From positions 1-11,205 of the forward strand of contig DUJZ01000031.1 of the NCBI GenBank assembly GCA_013329565.1: a stretch of 11,205 nt of DNA. Reading direction: 5' to 3'. Positions 1-7,218 of the stretch are shown in pieces. Every line of letters starts with the position of its first letter. Positions within the stretch are counted from its first letter, which is position 1. The stretch comes from Methanomassiliicoccales archaeon. GTDB lineage: Archaea > Thermoplasmatota > Thermoplasmata > Methanomassiliicoccales > UBA472. A program made the translations under genes and the position numbers. Below the pieces are notes generated by a model, which made no database searches, was not told the DNA's origin, and was given only the letters and a program-made list of their open reading frames with translations.

Positions 1-1059
1 GGTCCCCAGCACCCCTTCAACCACGGTCTGTGGAACCTCAGGATAAAGCTTAAGGGAGAGACCATCACCCAGGCCGAGCCGATCATCGGCTACCTGCACC
101 GCGGCTGGGAGAAGATGATGGAGAACCGCACCTACTCTCAGATCGTTCCACTGGCCGACCGTCTCTGTTACGGCTCGTCCCTTTCCTGGACCCACCTCTA
201 CTGCCTCACCGCCGAGAGGCTCTATGGCATCGAGGCCCCGGAACGCGCCAAGTACATACGAGTGGCCGTCCTGGAGCTGCAACGAATAATCTCGCACTTG
301 ACGTGGCTGATGGCCATGGGTACCGACCTCGGAAGCTACACCGTAATGACCTGGTCGATCAGGGAGAGGGAGCTGTTCCTGGACCTGCTCTGCAAGTTGA
401 GCGGGGCGCGCATGACCTACAACTACTGCCGCATCGGCGGGGTCCGCAACGACCTCCCCGAGAACTACGAGCGCGACGTCCTGCGCGTCCTGGACGAGTT
501 CGAGAAGCGCCTGCGCGACCTCGAATCTCTGATGGACGAGAACGAACCGTTCCTGATGAGGACGGTCGGGATCGGCCATATGGACGGCAAGACCGCCATG
601 AACCTCGGCCTCACCGGCCCGATAATGAGGGCCAGCGGAGTGGACATGGACCTCCGCAAGCTGGACCCCTACGAGGTCTACGCGGACATGAAGTTCGAGG
701 TCTGCACGCACACCGACGGCGACGTTTACGCCAGGTACCGTGTGCGCATGGACGAGATGCGCGAGAGCATGAAGATCGTCCGCCAGGCGTTGGCCGCGGT
801 CCCGTCCGGCCCCATCCGGGTCAAGGTGCCCAGGTGCCCGCCGAAGGGGAACGTGGTCTGCCGCGTGGAGGACCCCCGCGGAGAGTCGCTGATGTACATG
901 GTCAGCGACGGATCGGAGAAGCCGTACCGCCTGAAGGTGCGGTCCCCCAACTTCGTCAATCTGTCCGCATCACCGCCGATGCTGGTCGGCTACAAGATTT
1001 CCGACGTACCGGCCATCATGGGCGTCATGGACATGTGCATAGGAGAAACGGACAGGTGA
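1..1059 (+). CDS. fpoD: FpoD/NuoD-like subunit (49-kDa, catalytic connecting subunit), 5' truncated by window
   Basis: This subunit of an F420H2-dehydrogenase/complex I relative, homologous to the [NiFe]-hydrogenase large subunit, forms much of the cavity where the lipid-soluble electron carrier is reduced, on the cytoplasmic face of the membrane arm. The reading frame is open from base 1, so the gene starts upstream; 352 residues are visible and probably only a few tens are missing. The fragment opens with GPQHPFNHG (residues 1-9), the family's GPQHPxxHG loop with its carrier-site histidine (H8). YLHRGWEK (31-38), the RTYSQ segment (43-47) and ADRLCY (52-57) follow, and the C-terminus ends in GETDR like NuoD's GEVDR. 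The conserved carrier-site tyrosine is Y57, but the preceding Asp of the usual DRLDY is Cys. An internal ATG at 115 falls after the conserved N-terminal loop and is not the true start. fpoH follows after 4 nt. Family assignment is firm; Fpo rather than Nuo is inferred from context. Confidence 0.95.
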   Translation, partial: GPQHPFNHGLWNLRIKLKGETITQAEPIIGYLHRGWEKMMENRTYSQIVPLADRLCYGSSLSWTHLYCLTAERLYGIEAPERAKYIRVAVLELQRIISHLTWLMAMGTDLGSYTVMTWSIRERELFLDLLCKLSGARMTYNYCRIGGVRNDLPENYERDVLRVLDEFEKRLRDLESLMDENEPFLMRTVGIGHMDGKTAMNLGLTGPIMRASGVDMDLRKLDPYEVYADMKFEVCTHTDGDVYARYRVRMDEMRESMKIVRQALAAVPSGPIRVKVPRCPPKGNVVCRVEDPRGESLMYMVSDGSEKPYRLKVRSPNFVNLSASPPMLVGYKISDVPAIMGVMDMCIGETDR

Positions 1060-1060
1060 T
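1054..1060 (+). promoter_or_regulatory. Shine-Dalgarno site of fpoH overlapping the fpoD stop
   Basis: AGGTGAT lies 3 nt before the fpoH ATG at 1064 and matches the archaeal anti-SD complement GGAGGTGAT. It contains the TGA stop of fpoD (1057-1059), so termination and re-initiation are physically coupled. Confidence 0.75.
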
Positions 1061-1063
1061 CAG

Positions 1064-2149
1064 ATGTCGAACCTCTACATTGAACTGACCAACTTCACCG
1101 AGTGGCTGCTGGGACTGGTCGCCTCGCTCCTCGATTGGACCAAGCTGGGATTCCTCAGCGACCTCGGGGAATGGCTGCAGACCGCTCCGGTGGTCGACTT
1201 CGTTTCCACTCTGCTTGTCGCGGTGATATACCTTATCACGGCCATGATGTTCGGGCTGTGCTTCATCTGGCAAGAGAGGAAGTTCCTGGGAAGGTTCATG
1301 GACCGCCGCGGTACCCAGGTCGGGGTCCTCGGTTTCTTCCAGAACTTCGCCGACGGTATCAAGGTGATCCTGAAGGAGCACATCGTGCCCAAGGACTCCG
1401 ACCACCGACTGTTCGAGGTGGCCATATTCGTGTACCTGGCCTCGACCTTCATGCTGTTCGGGTGCATACCGTTCTCTGACAACTTCTACGTAATAGATGT
1501 CAACCTGGCCGTGCTGCTCGGTGTGGCGGTGTTCGCCTTCGGGCCTTTCAGCATCCTGATCGGCGGATGGTCCTCCAACAACAAGTACACCTTGATCGGT
1601 GGTATGAGGGCCGCCGCCCAGCTGATCGCCCTGGAGATACCGCTCCTGCTGTGCATCGTCTCCGTGGTCGTTCTGACCGGCGATCTGTCCTTCGTGGGCA
1701 TAGTAACCTGGCAGGAGCAGAACATCTGGCTCATCGTTCCGTTGTGCATCGGTGCGCTGACCTTCTTCATAGCCGCCATCGGAGAGTCCGAACGCATTCC
1801 GTTCGACCTTCCCGAGGCCGAGGCGGAACTCGTGGAAGGATGGGCCACTGAATACGGTGACATTAGATGGGGATTGCAGATGGCTTCCGATTACTTCCGG
1901 GCCTACGTCCTCTGCGGACTGTTCACCATGCTCTTCCTGGGCGGATGGGCGGGTCCGGAGTTCATATGGGCCGAAGCGTGGTACCTGGCCAAGACGTTCA
2001 TCGTGTTCTTCTTCTTCATATGGGTCCGCGCGGCCAGCGTGAGGATCAGGACCGATCAGATACTGAGGCTCGGATGGAGGCGGCTGCTTCCCATGGCCGT
2101 GATCAACCTGTTGATCGCTGTCGCCCTTAAGGTCGCGGGGGTGTTCTGA
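1064..2149 (+). CDS. fpoH: FpoH/NuoH-like membrane subunit (ND1 family)
   Basis: This 361-residue integral membrane protein forms the base of the carrier-binding chamber and links the redox arm to the ion-pumping arm. About eight or more hydrophobic segments are visible. Family motifs are WQERKFLGRFMDRRG (69-83), ADGIKVILKEHIVPK (96-110), GGWSSNNKY (167-175), then ESERIPFDLPEAEAELVEGW (241-260), where the acidic residues in the E-channel loop are all present, and VRIRTDQILRLGWRRLLP (326-343). Compared with E. coli NuoH, two otherwise well-kept spots differ: the GPN of RxGPNRVG reads GTQ (83-85), and the Pro-Arg of PRxRxDQ reads Val-Arg (326-327). The ATG at 1064 has a good Shine-Dalgarno 3 nt upstream. 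The stop overlaps the fpoI start in TGATG. Confidence 0.96.
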   Translation: MSNLYIELTNFTEWLLGLVASLLDWTKLGFLSDLGEWLQTAPVVDFVSTLLVAVIYLITAMMFGLCFIWQERKFLGRFMDRRGTQVGVLGFFQNFADGIKVILKEHIVPKDSDHRLFEVAIFVYLASTFMLFGCIPFSDNFYVIDVNLAVLLGVAVFAFGPFSILIGGWSSNNKYTLIGGMRAAAQLIALEIPLLLCIVSVVVLTGDLSFVGIVTWQEQNIWLIVPLCIGALTFFIAAIGESERIPFDLPEAEAELVEGWATEYGDIRWGLQMASDYFRAYVLCGLFTMLFLGGWAGPEFIWAEAWYLAKTFIVFFFFIWVRAASVRIRTDQILRLGWRRLLPMAVINLLIAVALKVAGVF

Positions 2150-2904
2150 TGAGGATCGAGGAGAGGAGATACACTAAAGCAGATCACTTCCGGGCCACCG
2201 GTTACATACTGAAGACCATGCAGGTCACCTTCAAGGGCATGATACGCGCCACCAAGCACCGGCCCTGCACCATACTGTACCCGTGGGAGAAGCTGCTCTA
2301 TCCTGACAACTTCCGCGGACGCCCTGGCATCGTCCTCGAGAGGTGCATCGGCTGCGCCCGCTGCGCCAAGCAGTGCCCGAACCAGTGCATCGAGATGATC
2401 GATTTCCAGGATGCCGAGAAGGGCAAGGTCAAGCGCCCGCAGGTGAACGTAGGACGCTGCATGATGTGCGGCAACTGCGCCGAAGCGTGCCCGACCAACG
2501 CCATGATCGTCACTCCCGAGTTCGAGCTGTGCTCCTACAGCCGGGGCGGCCTCATATTCGACCCGGTGAAGCTGCAGCACCCCCACAAACCCGGTTACGA
2601 GGTGAACTATGAGTTCGCTTTGCTATCCGAAATGAAATCCGGTGGGGAGGTCAAGACCTACGCCAAGAACGATCCGAACGTCCACGACACCATCGTTCTG
2701 GACGGATCGAAATGCATCTCCTGTTCGAGGTGCGCCAAGACCTGCCCGGCCGATGCCATCGAGATGGCTGACACCGGCGAGGTCAATCCCAAGACCAAGA
2801 GGCCGATCAAGCAACCCAAGTTCGACAACGCCAAATGCGTGGTGTGCGAACAGTGCGTCGAGGTGTGCCCGAAATCGTGCCTTAGTTTGAAGGAGGTGTT
2901 GTAA
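2149..2904 (+). CDS. fpoI: FpoI/NuoI-like iron-sulfur subunit with a second ferredoxin domain (four [4Fe-4S] motifs)
   Basis: FpoI/NuoI carries the tetranuclear clusters that feed electrons toward the carrier site; it sits between the input module and FpoD on the cytoplasmic side. The N-terminal half is standard: an amphipathic start with KTMQVTFKGMI (22-32), then CIGCARCAKQCP (66-77) and CMMCGNCAEACP (104-115), the two CxxCxxCxxxCP motifs for clusters N6a/N6b. Unusually, the 251-residue protein continues through a linker (about 116-180) into a second 2[4Fe-4S] ferredoxin-like half: CISCSRCAKTCP (189-200) and CVVCEQCVEVCP (230-241). All sixteen ligand cysteines are present. Usual FpoI/NuoI proteins have two motifs and are clearly shorter. 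The extra half may be a docking or relay domain for ferredoxin or another electron donor (inference). The frame is open throughout, so it is a true fusion. It overlaps fpoH by 1 nt (TGATG) and fpoJ by 1 nt (TAATG). Confidence 0.93.
   Translation: MRIEERRYTKADHFRATGYILKTMQVTFKGMIRATKHRPCTILYPWEKLLYPDNFRGRPGIVLERCIGCARCAKQCPNQCIEMIDFQDAEKGKVKRPQVNVGRCMMCGNCAEACPTNAMIVTPEFELCSYSRGGLIFDPVKLQHPHKPGYEVNYEFALLSEMKSGGEVKTYAKNDPNVHDTIVLDGSKCISCSRCAKTCPADAIEMADTGEVNPKTKRPIKQPKFDNAKCVVCEQCVEVCPKSCLSLKEVL
2891..2898 (+). promoter_or_regulatory. Shine-Dalgarno site of fpoJ N-terminal gene
   Basis: AGGAGGTG, a near-complete archaeal Shine-Dalgarno, lies 5 nt before the ATG at 2904 and sits inside the last codons of fpoI. 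Confidence 0.75.
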
Positions 2905-3215
2905 TGATTTTGGATGGAACCACTCTGTTCTTCCTGATATTCGGCGCCCTGACCGTCGGATGCGCCGCCATGGTGATCATCTCCAAGGACATCGTGCACA
3001 GCGTGGTATGGCTAGCGGCGACGTTCGTCGGGGTCGGTATACTTTACATATTCCTGAACTCGGAATACCTGTTCCTCATCCAGCTGCTGGTGTACGTCGG
3101 CGCCATAAACGTCCTGATCCTGTTCGGTATCATGCTCACCAAGCACCGGATGGTCGGGGGAGACGCCTGCGAGGAGTATGAGCAGGACATCATCAAAAGG
3201 AGGCGGTCCAAATGA
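2904..3215 (+). CDS. fpoJ: FpoJ/NuoJ-like membrane subunit, N-terminal part
   Basis: This 103-residue membrane protein corresponds to the first three transmembrane helices of NuoJ (ND6), which lies in the membrane arm next to subunits K and A. Three hydrophobic stretches are visible (about 7-26, 32-51 and 57-78). LLVYVGAINVLILFGIMLT (60-78) is the strongly conserved NuoJ third helix with the glycine/alanine region that forms a pi-bulge in complex I. The tail is hydrophilic and highly charged (KRRRSK) and ends where NuoJ would continue into helix 4. The rest of NuoJ is encoded by the next gene, which starts in the overlapping ATGA at 3212. A split J subunit is known from Methanosarcina fpo operons, so this is probably a real gene fission and not a sequencing frameshift; the second ORF also has its own Shine-Dalgarno. 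Confidence 0.92.
   Translation: MILDGTTLFFLIFGALTVGCAAMVIISKDIVHSVVWLAATFVGVGILYIFLNSEYLFLIQLLVYVGAINVLILFGIMLTKHRMVGGDACEEYEQDIIKRRRSK
3198..3203 (+). promoter_or_regulatory. Shine-Dalgarno site of fpoJ C-terminal gene
   Basis: AGGAGG lies 8 nt before the ATG at 3212, inside the end of the preceding gene. It supports independent initiation of the second half of subunit J, and so a true gene split. Confidence 0.7.
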
Positions 3216-3460
3216 AGCGCGGTGACTCTACCCACACCATAGTGGCCAAGGTGCTGGTCGTCGGGCTCCTTCTGGAGCTCATGCTTTACTCCGTGTTCAC
3301 CATCGAATGGGGCGACATCGGAAACACCGTGCTAAAGACCGCCGAGATCGGAACGGCCATATTCACCGACTACGGGGTGGCCGTTCTCATGCTCGGTCTA
3401 TTGCTTTTCTCCGTCATCATCGGCGGAGTGTTCATCGCTCAGGAGGAGGATGACGAATGA
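3212..3460 (+). CDS. fpoJ: FpoJ/NuoJ-like membrane subunit, C-terminal part
   Basis: This 82-residue protein has two hydrophobic segments (about 11-29 and 52-74), corresponding to the last two helices of NuoJ. The signature is TAEIGTAIFTDYGVAVLML (43-61), which aligns with NuoJ's 'iG..Lft.Y.lpfe.a' block, followed by a glycine-containing helix and an acidic end (QEEDDE). It should pair with the preceding gene's product to rebuild a complete J subunit in the membrane arm. It starts in an ATGA overlap with the N-terminal part and ends in another ATGA overlap with fpoK, so translation of the three is probably coupled. The assignment rests on this block, the position between J-N and K, and the known split in methanogens. 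Confidence 0.88.
   Translation: MKRGDSTHTIVAKVLVVGLLLELMLYSVFTIEWGDIGNTVLKTAEIGTAIFTDYGVAVLMLGLLLFSVIIGGVFIAQEEDDE
3441..3446 (+). promoter_or_regulatory. Shine-Dalgarno site of fpoK
   Basis: AGGAGG (followed by AGGATGA) lies about 10 nt before the fpoK ATG at 3457. The purine-rich run continues closer to the start, so the exact pairing register is uncertain. Confidence 0.6.
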
Positions 3461-3759
3461 TCCCGCTGGAGTTCGTGTTGATAATATCATCGGTCCTGTT
3501 CGTCATCGGGGCGGCCGGGGTCATACTGAAGAAGAACGCCATCGTGGTGCTCATGTCCATTGAGATCATGCTCAACGCGGCCAACATAAACCTGGTCGCG
3601 TTCTCCTCGTACTTCGGTGACGCCACCGGACAGGGTTTCGCCCTGTTCTCCATAGGCATCGCCGCGGCCGAGGTGACCATTGGTCTGGCGATACTGCTGA
3701 ACCTCAACAAGCTGAGGAAGACCGTGGATGTGGACGACATTAACCTGCTGAGGTGGTAA
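3457..3759 (+). CDS. fpoK: FpoK/NuoK-like membrane subunit (ND4L family)
   Basis: This 100-residue, three-helix protein matches NuoK in length and pattern. It belongs to the hydrophilic axis of the membrane arm between subunits H/J and the antiporter-like subunits. The two membrane glutamates essential in E. coli NuoK (Glu36 and Glu72) fall at exactly the same numbers here: SIEIMLNAANINLV (34-47, E36) and GIAAAEVTIGLAILLNL (67-83, E72). The start is the ATG in the ATGA overlap with the preceding fpoJ part. The short hydrophilic tail ends two nt before the fpoL ATG. Confidence 0.96.
   Translation: MIPLEFVLIISSVLFVIGAAGVILKKNAIVVLMSIEIMLNAANINLVAFSSYFGDATGQGFALFSIGIAAAEVTIGLAILLNLNKLRKTVDVDDINLLRW
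3750..3756 (+). promoter_or_regulatory. Shine-Dalgarno site that fixes the fpoL start at 3762
   Basis: GAGGTGG lies 5 nt before the ATG at 3762. An in-frame GTG at 3753 is the longest possible start, but it is inside this Shine-Dalgarno and has none of its own, so the ATG is preferred. Confidence 0.75.
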
Positions 3760-3761
3760 AG

Positions 3762-5726
3762 ATGGACATACTGGAATACGCATGGTTGATACCGGTCCTT
3801 CCGCTGCTGGCCTTCGTCTTCATCGGCTTCTTCGGCAAGAAGCTGGGCGACCTCAACGGTTACATCGCCGTCGGAGGCGTCGGGGCCGGAATGGTCCTGG
3901 CGCTGTGGACGGCCTTCGAGCTGCTGACCACCGGAAGGGTGTACACCACCAGCCAGGAATGGGTCGTCCTAAGCTCCAAGTACACATTGGAGATGGGGGT
4001 ATACCTGGACAACGTGGCGGCCATGATGCTCATCGTGGTCTCCTTCATCTCCTTCCTGGTGGTGGTCTACTCCACCGCCTACATGCACGACCAGGGCCCC
4101 AGGCGCCACCGGTACTTCACCGAGATCTGCCTGTTCGTGGGCGTCATGCTTGGATTAGTTCTCGCCAACAACTTCTTCCAGATGTTCGTGTTCTGGGAGC
4201 TGGTCGGTGTCTGTTCCTATCTGCTGATCGGGTTCTGGTACGAGAGGCCCTCCGCGGCCCGCGCCGCCAAGAAAGCATTCCTGGTCACCAGGGTGGGCGA
4301 CGTCATGTTCATGATCGGCCTGTTCATCCTGTTCACCGAGCTGGGCACATTCAACTACGAAGAGGTCTGGCACGCGTTGGACACTGCCGACCCCACGATG
4401 ATGGCCTTCGCGGCCTTCTTCCTGTTCGGCGGGGCGATAGGCAAGAGCGCCCAGTTCCCGCTGCACGATTGGCTTCCTGACGCGATGGAAGGCCCCACGA
4501 CCGTCTCGGCCTTGATACACGCGGCCACCATGGTGAACGCTGGTGTCTACCTGGTCGCCAGGTCCTTCCCGATCATCGCCACCAGCGCCGAGGTATCCCT
4601 GTTCGTCGGAGCGATCGGAGGCATAACCGCCTTCATCGCCGCCACCATGGCCCTCTGCGCCCCGAAGATCAAGGGGGTCCTCGCATATTCGACCGTCTCC
4701 CAGCTGGGATACATGATACTGGGTCTTGGCGCAGGAGCGTTCCTGTGGCACTACGGCCACTACACCGCAGGATCAATAGCCTTCGGTGCCGGCCTGTTCC
4801 ACCTGATGAACCACGCCTTCTTCAAGGGCCAGCTCTTCCTTGGTGCCGGAGCGGTCATCCACTACGTGGACACTGAAGAACTGGCGGAGATGGGGGGACT
4901 GGGCAAGTACATGAAGGTGACCATGATAACCATGCTCATCTCCTGCATATCCATCGCCGGTATCCCTCCGCTCTCCGGATTCTGGAGCAAGGACGAGGTA
5001 TTGGCCGTGACGTTCGAGGCCGGGGACGCCGGCCTGACCTTCATGGTCCTGTGGGTATTGGGTGTGCTTACGGCCTTCATGACCGCCTTCTACATGTTCC
5101 GCATGTGGTTCATGGTCTTTGCTGGAAAGCCCAACAAAGGCACCAAGCACGCCACCGAGCACGGGCACCACAAGCATGAGGCGCCCTTCGCCATGCTGCT
5201 CCCGCTGGTCGTCCTGGCCTCCCTGGCCTTCGCCTCCGGCTTCTCCCTGTTCATCGGGGACGGGTTCTTCGGGGCCATCTACTTCGAGCATGCACACGTG
5301 CTGAGCATAGGCGAGCGGCTGACCGAGGTGTTCACCTCCCCGCTGACCTACATATCCATAATAGCTGCGGTCGCCGGCATAATGCTGGCCTACTTCAGCT
5401 TCTACAAGACCAAGATATCGGCGGAGAAGGTGGTGTCCAAGGGCTTCCCCAAGGCCATGCACCAGCTGCTGCTGGACCGCTACAAGTTCCCGGTGGCCTA
5501 CGACAAGATCGGCTACGTGGGGGTGTACGGGTTCTCCCTGCTGCTGGACAAGTTCGATCGCTACGTCATAGACGGCATAGTGAACGGTATCGCCGCCTTC
5601 CTGACCAAGAGCGGAGGCGTGGTGCGCAAGCTGCAGAACGGCTTCGTGCAGAGCTACGCCACCCTTCTGTTGATCGGTGTCTCGGCGATTGTGATCCTTT
5701 TCTACGTCGTAGGAGTGCTGAGGTGA
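3762..5726 (+). CDS. fpoL: FpoL/NuoL-like proton-pumping antiporter subunit (ND5 family)
   Basis: This 654-residue polytopic protein is the distal antiporter-like pump of the membrane arm, with the long C-terminal lateral helix typical of NuoL. Visible family residues: E146 in FVFWELVGVCSYLLIGF (143-159), D180 in TRVGD, K228 in GGAIGKSAQFPLHDWLPDAM (223-242), K304 in PKIKGVLAYSTVSQLGYM (301-318), HAFFKGQLFLGAG (351-363), and K410 in GIPPLSGFWSKDEVL (400-414). These are the charged residues of the two half-channels and their link. A short His-rich cytoplasmic-type loop (463-472) precedes HEAPFAMLLPL, common in NuoL. About 560-640 contains the lateral helix region and the final transmembrane helix. 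Start at ATG 3762 is chosen over GTG 3753 from Shine-Dalgarno spacing. fpoM starts 4 nt after the stop. Confidence 0.97.
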   Translation: MDILEYAWLIPVLPLLAFVFIGFFGKKLGDLNGYIAVGGVGAGMVLALWTAFELLTTGRVYTTSQEWVVLSSKYTLEMGVYLDNVAAMMLIVVSFISFLVVVYSTAYMHDQGPRRHRYFTEICLFVGVMLGLVLANNFFQMFVFWELVGVCSYLLIGFWYERPSAARAAKKAFLVTRVGDVMFMIGLFILFTELGTFNYEEVWHALDTADPTMMAFAAFFLFGGAIGKSAQFPLHDWLPDAMEGPTTVSALIHAATMVNAGVYLVARSFPIIATSAEVSLFVGAIGGITAFIAATMALCAPKIKGVLAYSTVSQLGYMILGLGAGAFLWHYGHYTAGSIAFGAGLFHLMNHAFFKGQLFLGAGAVIHYVDTEELAEMGGLGKYMKVTMITMLISCISIAGIPPLSGFWSKDEVLAVTFEAGDAGLTFMVLWVLGVLTAFMTAFYMFRMWFMVFAGKPNKGTKHATEHGHHKHEAPFAMLLPLVVLASLAFASGFSLFIGDGFFGAIYFEHAHVLSIGERLTEVFTSPLTYISIIAAVAGIMLAYFSFYKTKISAEKVVSKGFPKAMHQLLLDRYKFPVAYDKIGYVGVYGFSLLLDKFDRYVIDGIVNGIAAFLTKSGGVVRKLQNGFVQSYATLLLIGVSAIVILFYVVGVLR

Positions 5727-5727
5727 T
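5720..5727 (+). promoter_or_regulatory. Shine-Dalgarno site of fpoM overlapping the fpoL stop
   Basis: GAGGTGAT lies 3 nt before the fpoM ATG at 5731 and includes the fpoL TGA (5724-5726). It is the same arrangement as at the fpoD/fpoH junction. Confidence 0.75.
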
Positions 5728-5730
5728 CCC

Positions 5731-7218
5731 ATGGAAATACCGATACTATCTCTGATGTTGCTCGTATCCCTGGTCGGTGCAGTGGTCACCTTCTCCCTGG
5801 GCAAGAACCCCAAGATGGCCAAGATGTCCGCTCTGATCTTCTCCGCCATCCCGATGCTGCTGTCCCTGTACATGCTCACCCAGTATGTGCAGACCGGTGG
5901 CGGGTACCAGTTCAGGGAGTCCTTCACCTGGATCGAGTCGCTTGGCATATCCTACATACTGGGAGTTGACGGAATAAGTGTGCCCATGGTCTTCCTGACC
6001 ACGCTGCTGGTGTTCCTGTCGGTCATATTCTCCTGGGACGTCGACCACCGTACCAACCAGTTCATGGCCCTCCTGCTGGTGCTGGAGCTGGGAGTTCTAG
6101 GCGTCTTCATGGCCCTGGACTACTTCCTGTTCTACATCTTCTGGGAGGTCGTGCTGATCCCGATGTACTTCCTGATCGGCGTATGGGGCGGTCCGCGTCG
6201 GGCCTACGCGGCGATCAAGTTCTTCATCTACACCCACATCGCCAGTCTGGTCATGTTGCTGGGTATCTTCGCCCTGTACTTCGAGGCCGCTTCGTTCAAC
6301 GGGTTCTACTCCTTCGGAATGGAGGACATAAACGCCGTCTCTCCGATGTTCGGCCTGACGTTCCAGGTCATCGTGTTCGGAGCGCTCTTCTTCGGCTTCG
6401 CCGTGAAGATGCCCTCCTTCCCGTTCCATACCTGGTTGCCGGACGCGCACGTCGAAGCGCCCACCGCCGGGTCGGTCCTGCTGGCCGGCCTGCTGCTTAA
6501 GATGGGCGCCTACGGTGTCATACGCATCGCCTTCCCGGCACTGCCCGACGGCGCTAGCGAATGGCAGTGGGTCATGGTCATCCTGGCCATACTGTCCATC
6601 GTCTACGGCGCCATCATGTGCATCGCCCAGAAGGACCTCAAGAAGATGGTCGCGTACTCCTCCATCAGCCACATGGGGATCGTGATGCTCGGGTTCGCCA
6701 CCTTCACCGAGATCGGCATAGCGGCCGGCGTGTTCCAGATGTTCGCCCACGGTCTCATCACCGCCGTCCTCTTCATGATGTGCGGCGTAGTGCAGCACAA
6801 GGCGGGCACCAGGAACATTCCCCGCCTCGGCGGACTGGCGGCTAAGATGCCCCTCGGCGCGACGTTCATGATGATCGGCTTCATGGCCTCCCTCGGGCTC
6901 CCCGGGATGGTGGGCTTCGTGGCCGAGTTCTCGGTCATGACCGCCACCTTCGACGCCTTCGGCTGGCTGCTGCTGATACCCGTTACCAGCATCGCCTTCA
7001 CCGCCGCCTACTACATTTGGGCGATGCAGCGCACGTTGTTCGGCCCGCTGACCAAGGAGATCGACACCGATCACCTGCACGACGTGTCCTGGTTCGAGGC
7101 GCTGCCCCTGGCGGTGCTGTGCGGCCTCATCGTGCTGTTCGGCATGTTCCCCGCCCTGATCATGGACTACATACGCCCCGCGCTCGGGCCAGTACTGGGC
7201 CTTCTGGGAGGGATCTAA
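5731..7218 (+). CDS. fpoM: FpoM/NuoM-like proton-pumping antiporter subunit (ND4 family)
   Basis: This 495-residue, roughly 14-helix membrane protein is the middle antiporter-like pump of the complex. Conserved charged residues can be placed: E139 in FWEVVLIPMYFLIGVWG (137-153), K226 in AVKMPSFPFHTWLPDAHVEA (224-243), K257 in AGLLLKMGAYG (252-262), H314 in YSSISHMGIVMLGF (309-322), FAHGLITAVLFMMCGV (338-353), and E399 in GFVAEF (395-400), where E. coli NuoM has Glu407. WGGPRRAYAAIKFFIYT (152-168) is a signature of the M subunit that separates it from L and N. The length is normal for the family. The fpoN start codon follows directly on the TAA stop. Confidence 0.97.
   Translation: MEIPILSLMLLVSLVGAVVTFSLGKNPKMAKMSALIFSAIPMLLSLYMLTQYVQTGGGYQFRESFTWIESLGISYILGVDGISVPMVFLTTLLVFLSVIFSWDVDHRTNQFMALLLVLELGVLGVFMALDYFLFYIFWEVVLIPMYFLIGVWGGPRRAYAAIKFFIYTHIASLVMLLGIFALYFEAASFNGFYSFGMEDINAVSPMFGLTFQVIVFGALFFGFAVKMPSFPFHTWLPDAHVEAPTAGSVLLAGLLLKMGAYGVIRIAFPALPDGASEWQWVMVILAILSIVYGAIMCIAQKDLKKMVAYSSISHMGIVMLGFATFTEIGIAAGVFQMFAHGLITAVLFMMCGVVQHKAGTRNIPRLGGLAAKMPLGATFMMIGFMASLGLPGMVGFVAEFSVMTATFDAFGWLLLIPVTSIAFTAAYYIWAMQRTLFGPLTKEIDTDHLHDVSWFEALPLAVLCGLIVLFGMFPALIMDYIRPALGPVLGLLGGI
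7206..7213 (+). promoter_or_regulatory. Shine-Dalgarno site of fpoN
   Basis: GGGAGGGA lies 5 nt before the GTG at 7219. It supports the GTG start, which abuts the fpoM stop (7216-7218). Confidence 0.7.

Noticed and set aside
3753..3761. GTG at 3753 as the fpoL start
   Set aside because: It lies inside the Shine-Dalgarno GAGGTGG and has no site of its own; the ATG at 3762 has correct spacing.
5142..5185. His-rich stretch in FpoL as a metal-binding insertion
   Set aside because: Short His-rich loops before the HExPxxMxxPL segment are common in NuoL family proteins, so it is not evidence of a special function.
4773..5948. Long minus-strand open frame (391 codons) opposite fpoL and the start of fpoM
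   Set aside because: It is antisense to genes with full family motifs; its translation is a His/Gln/Glu/Gly-rich mirror of hydrophobic codons with no domain, start signal or promoter. GC-rich third positions keep stops rare on that strand.
6097..7080. Minus-strand open frame of 327 codons opposite fpoM
   Set aside because: Same antisense composition artefact; no recognisable motif and wholly inside a well-supported gene.
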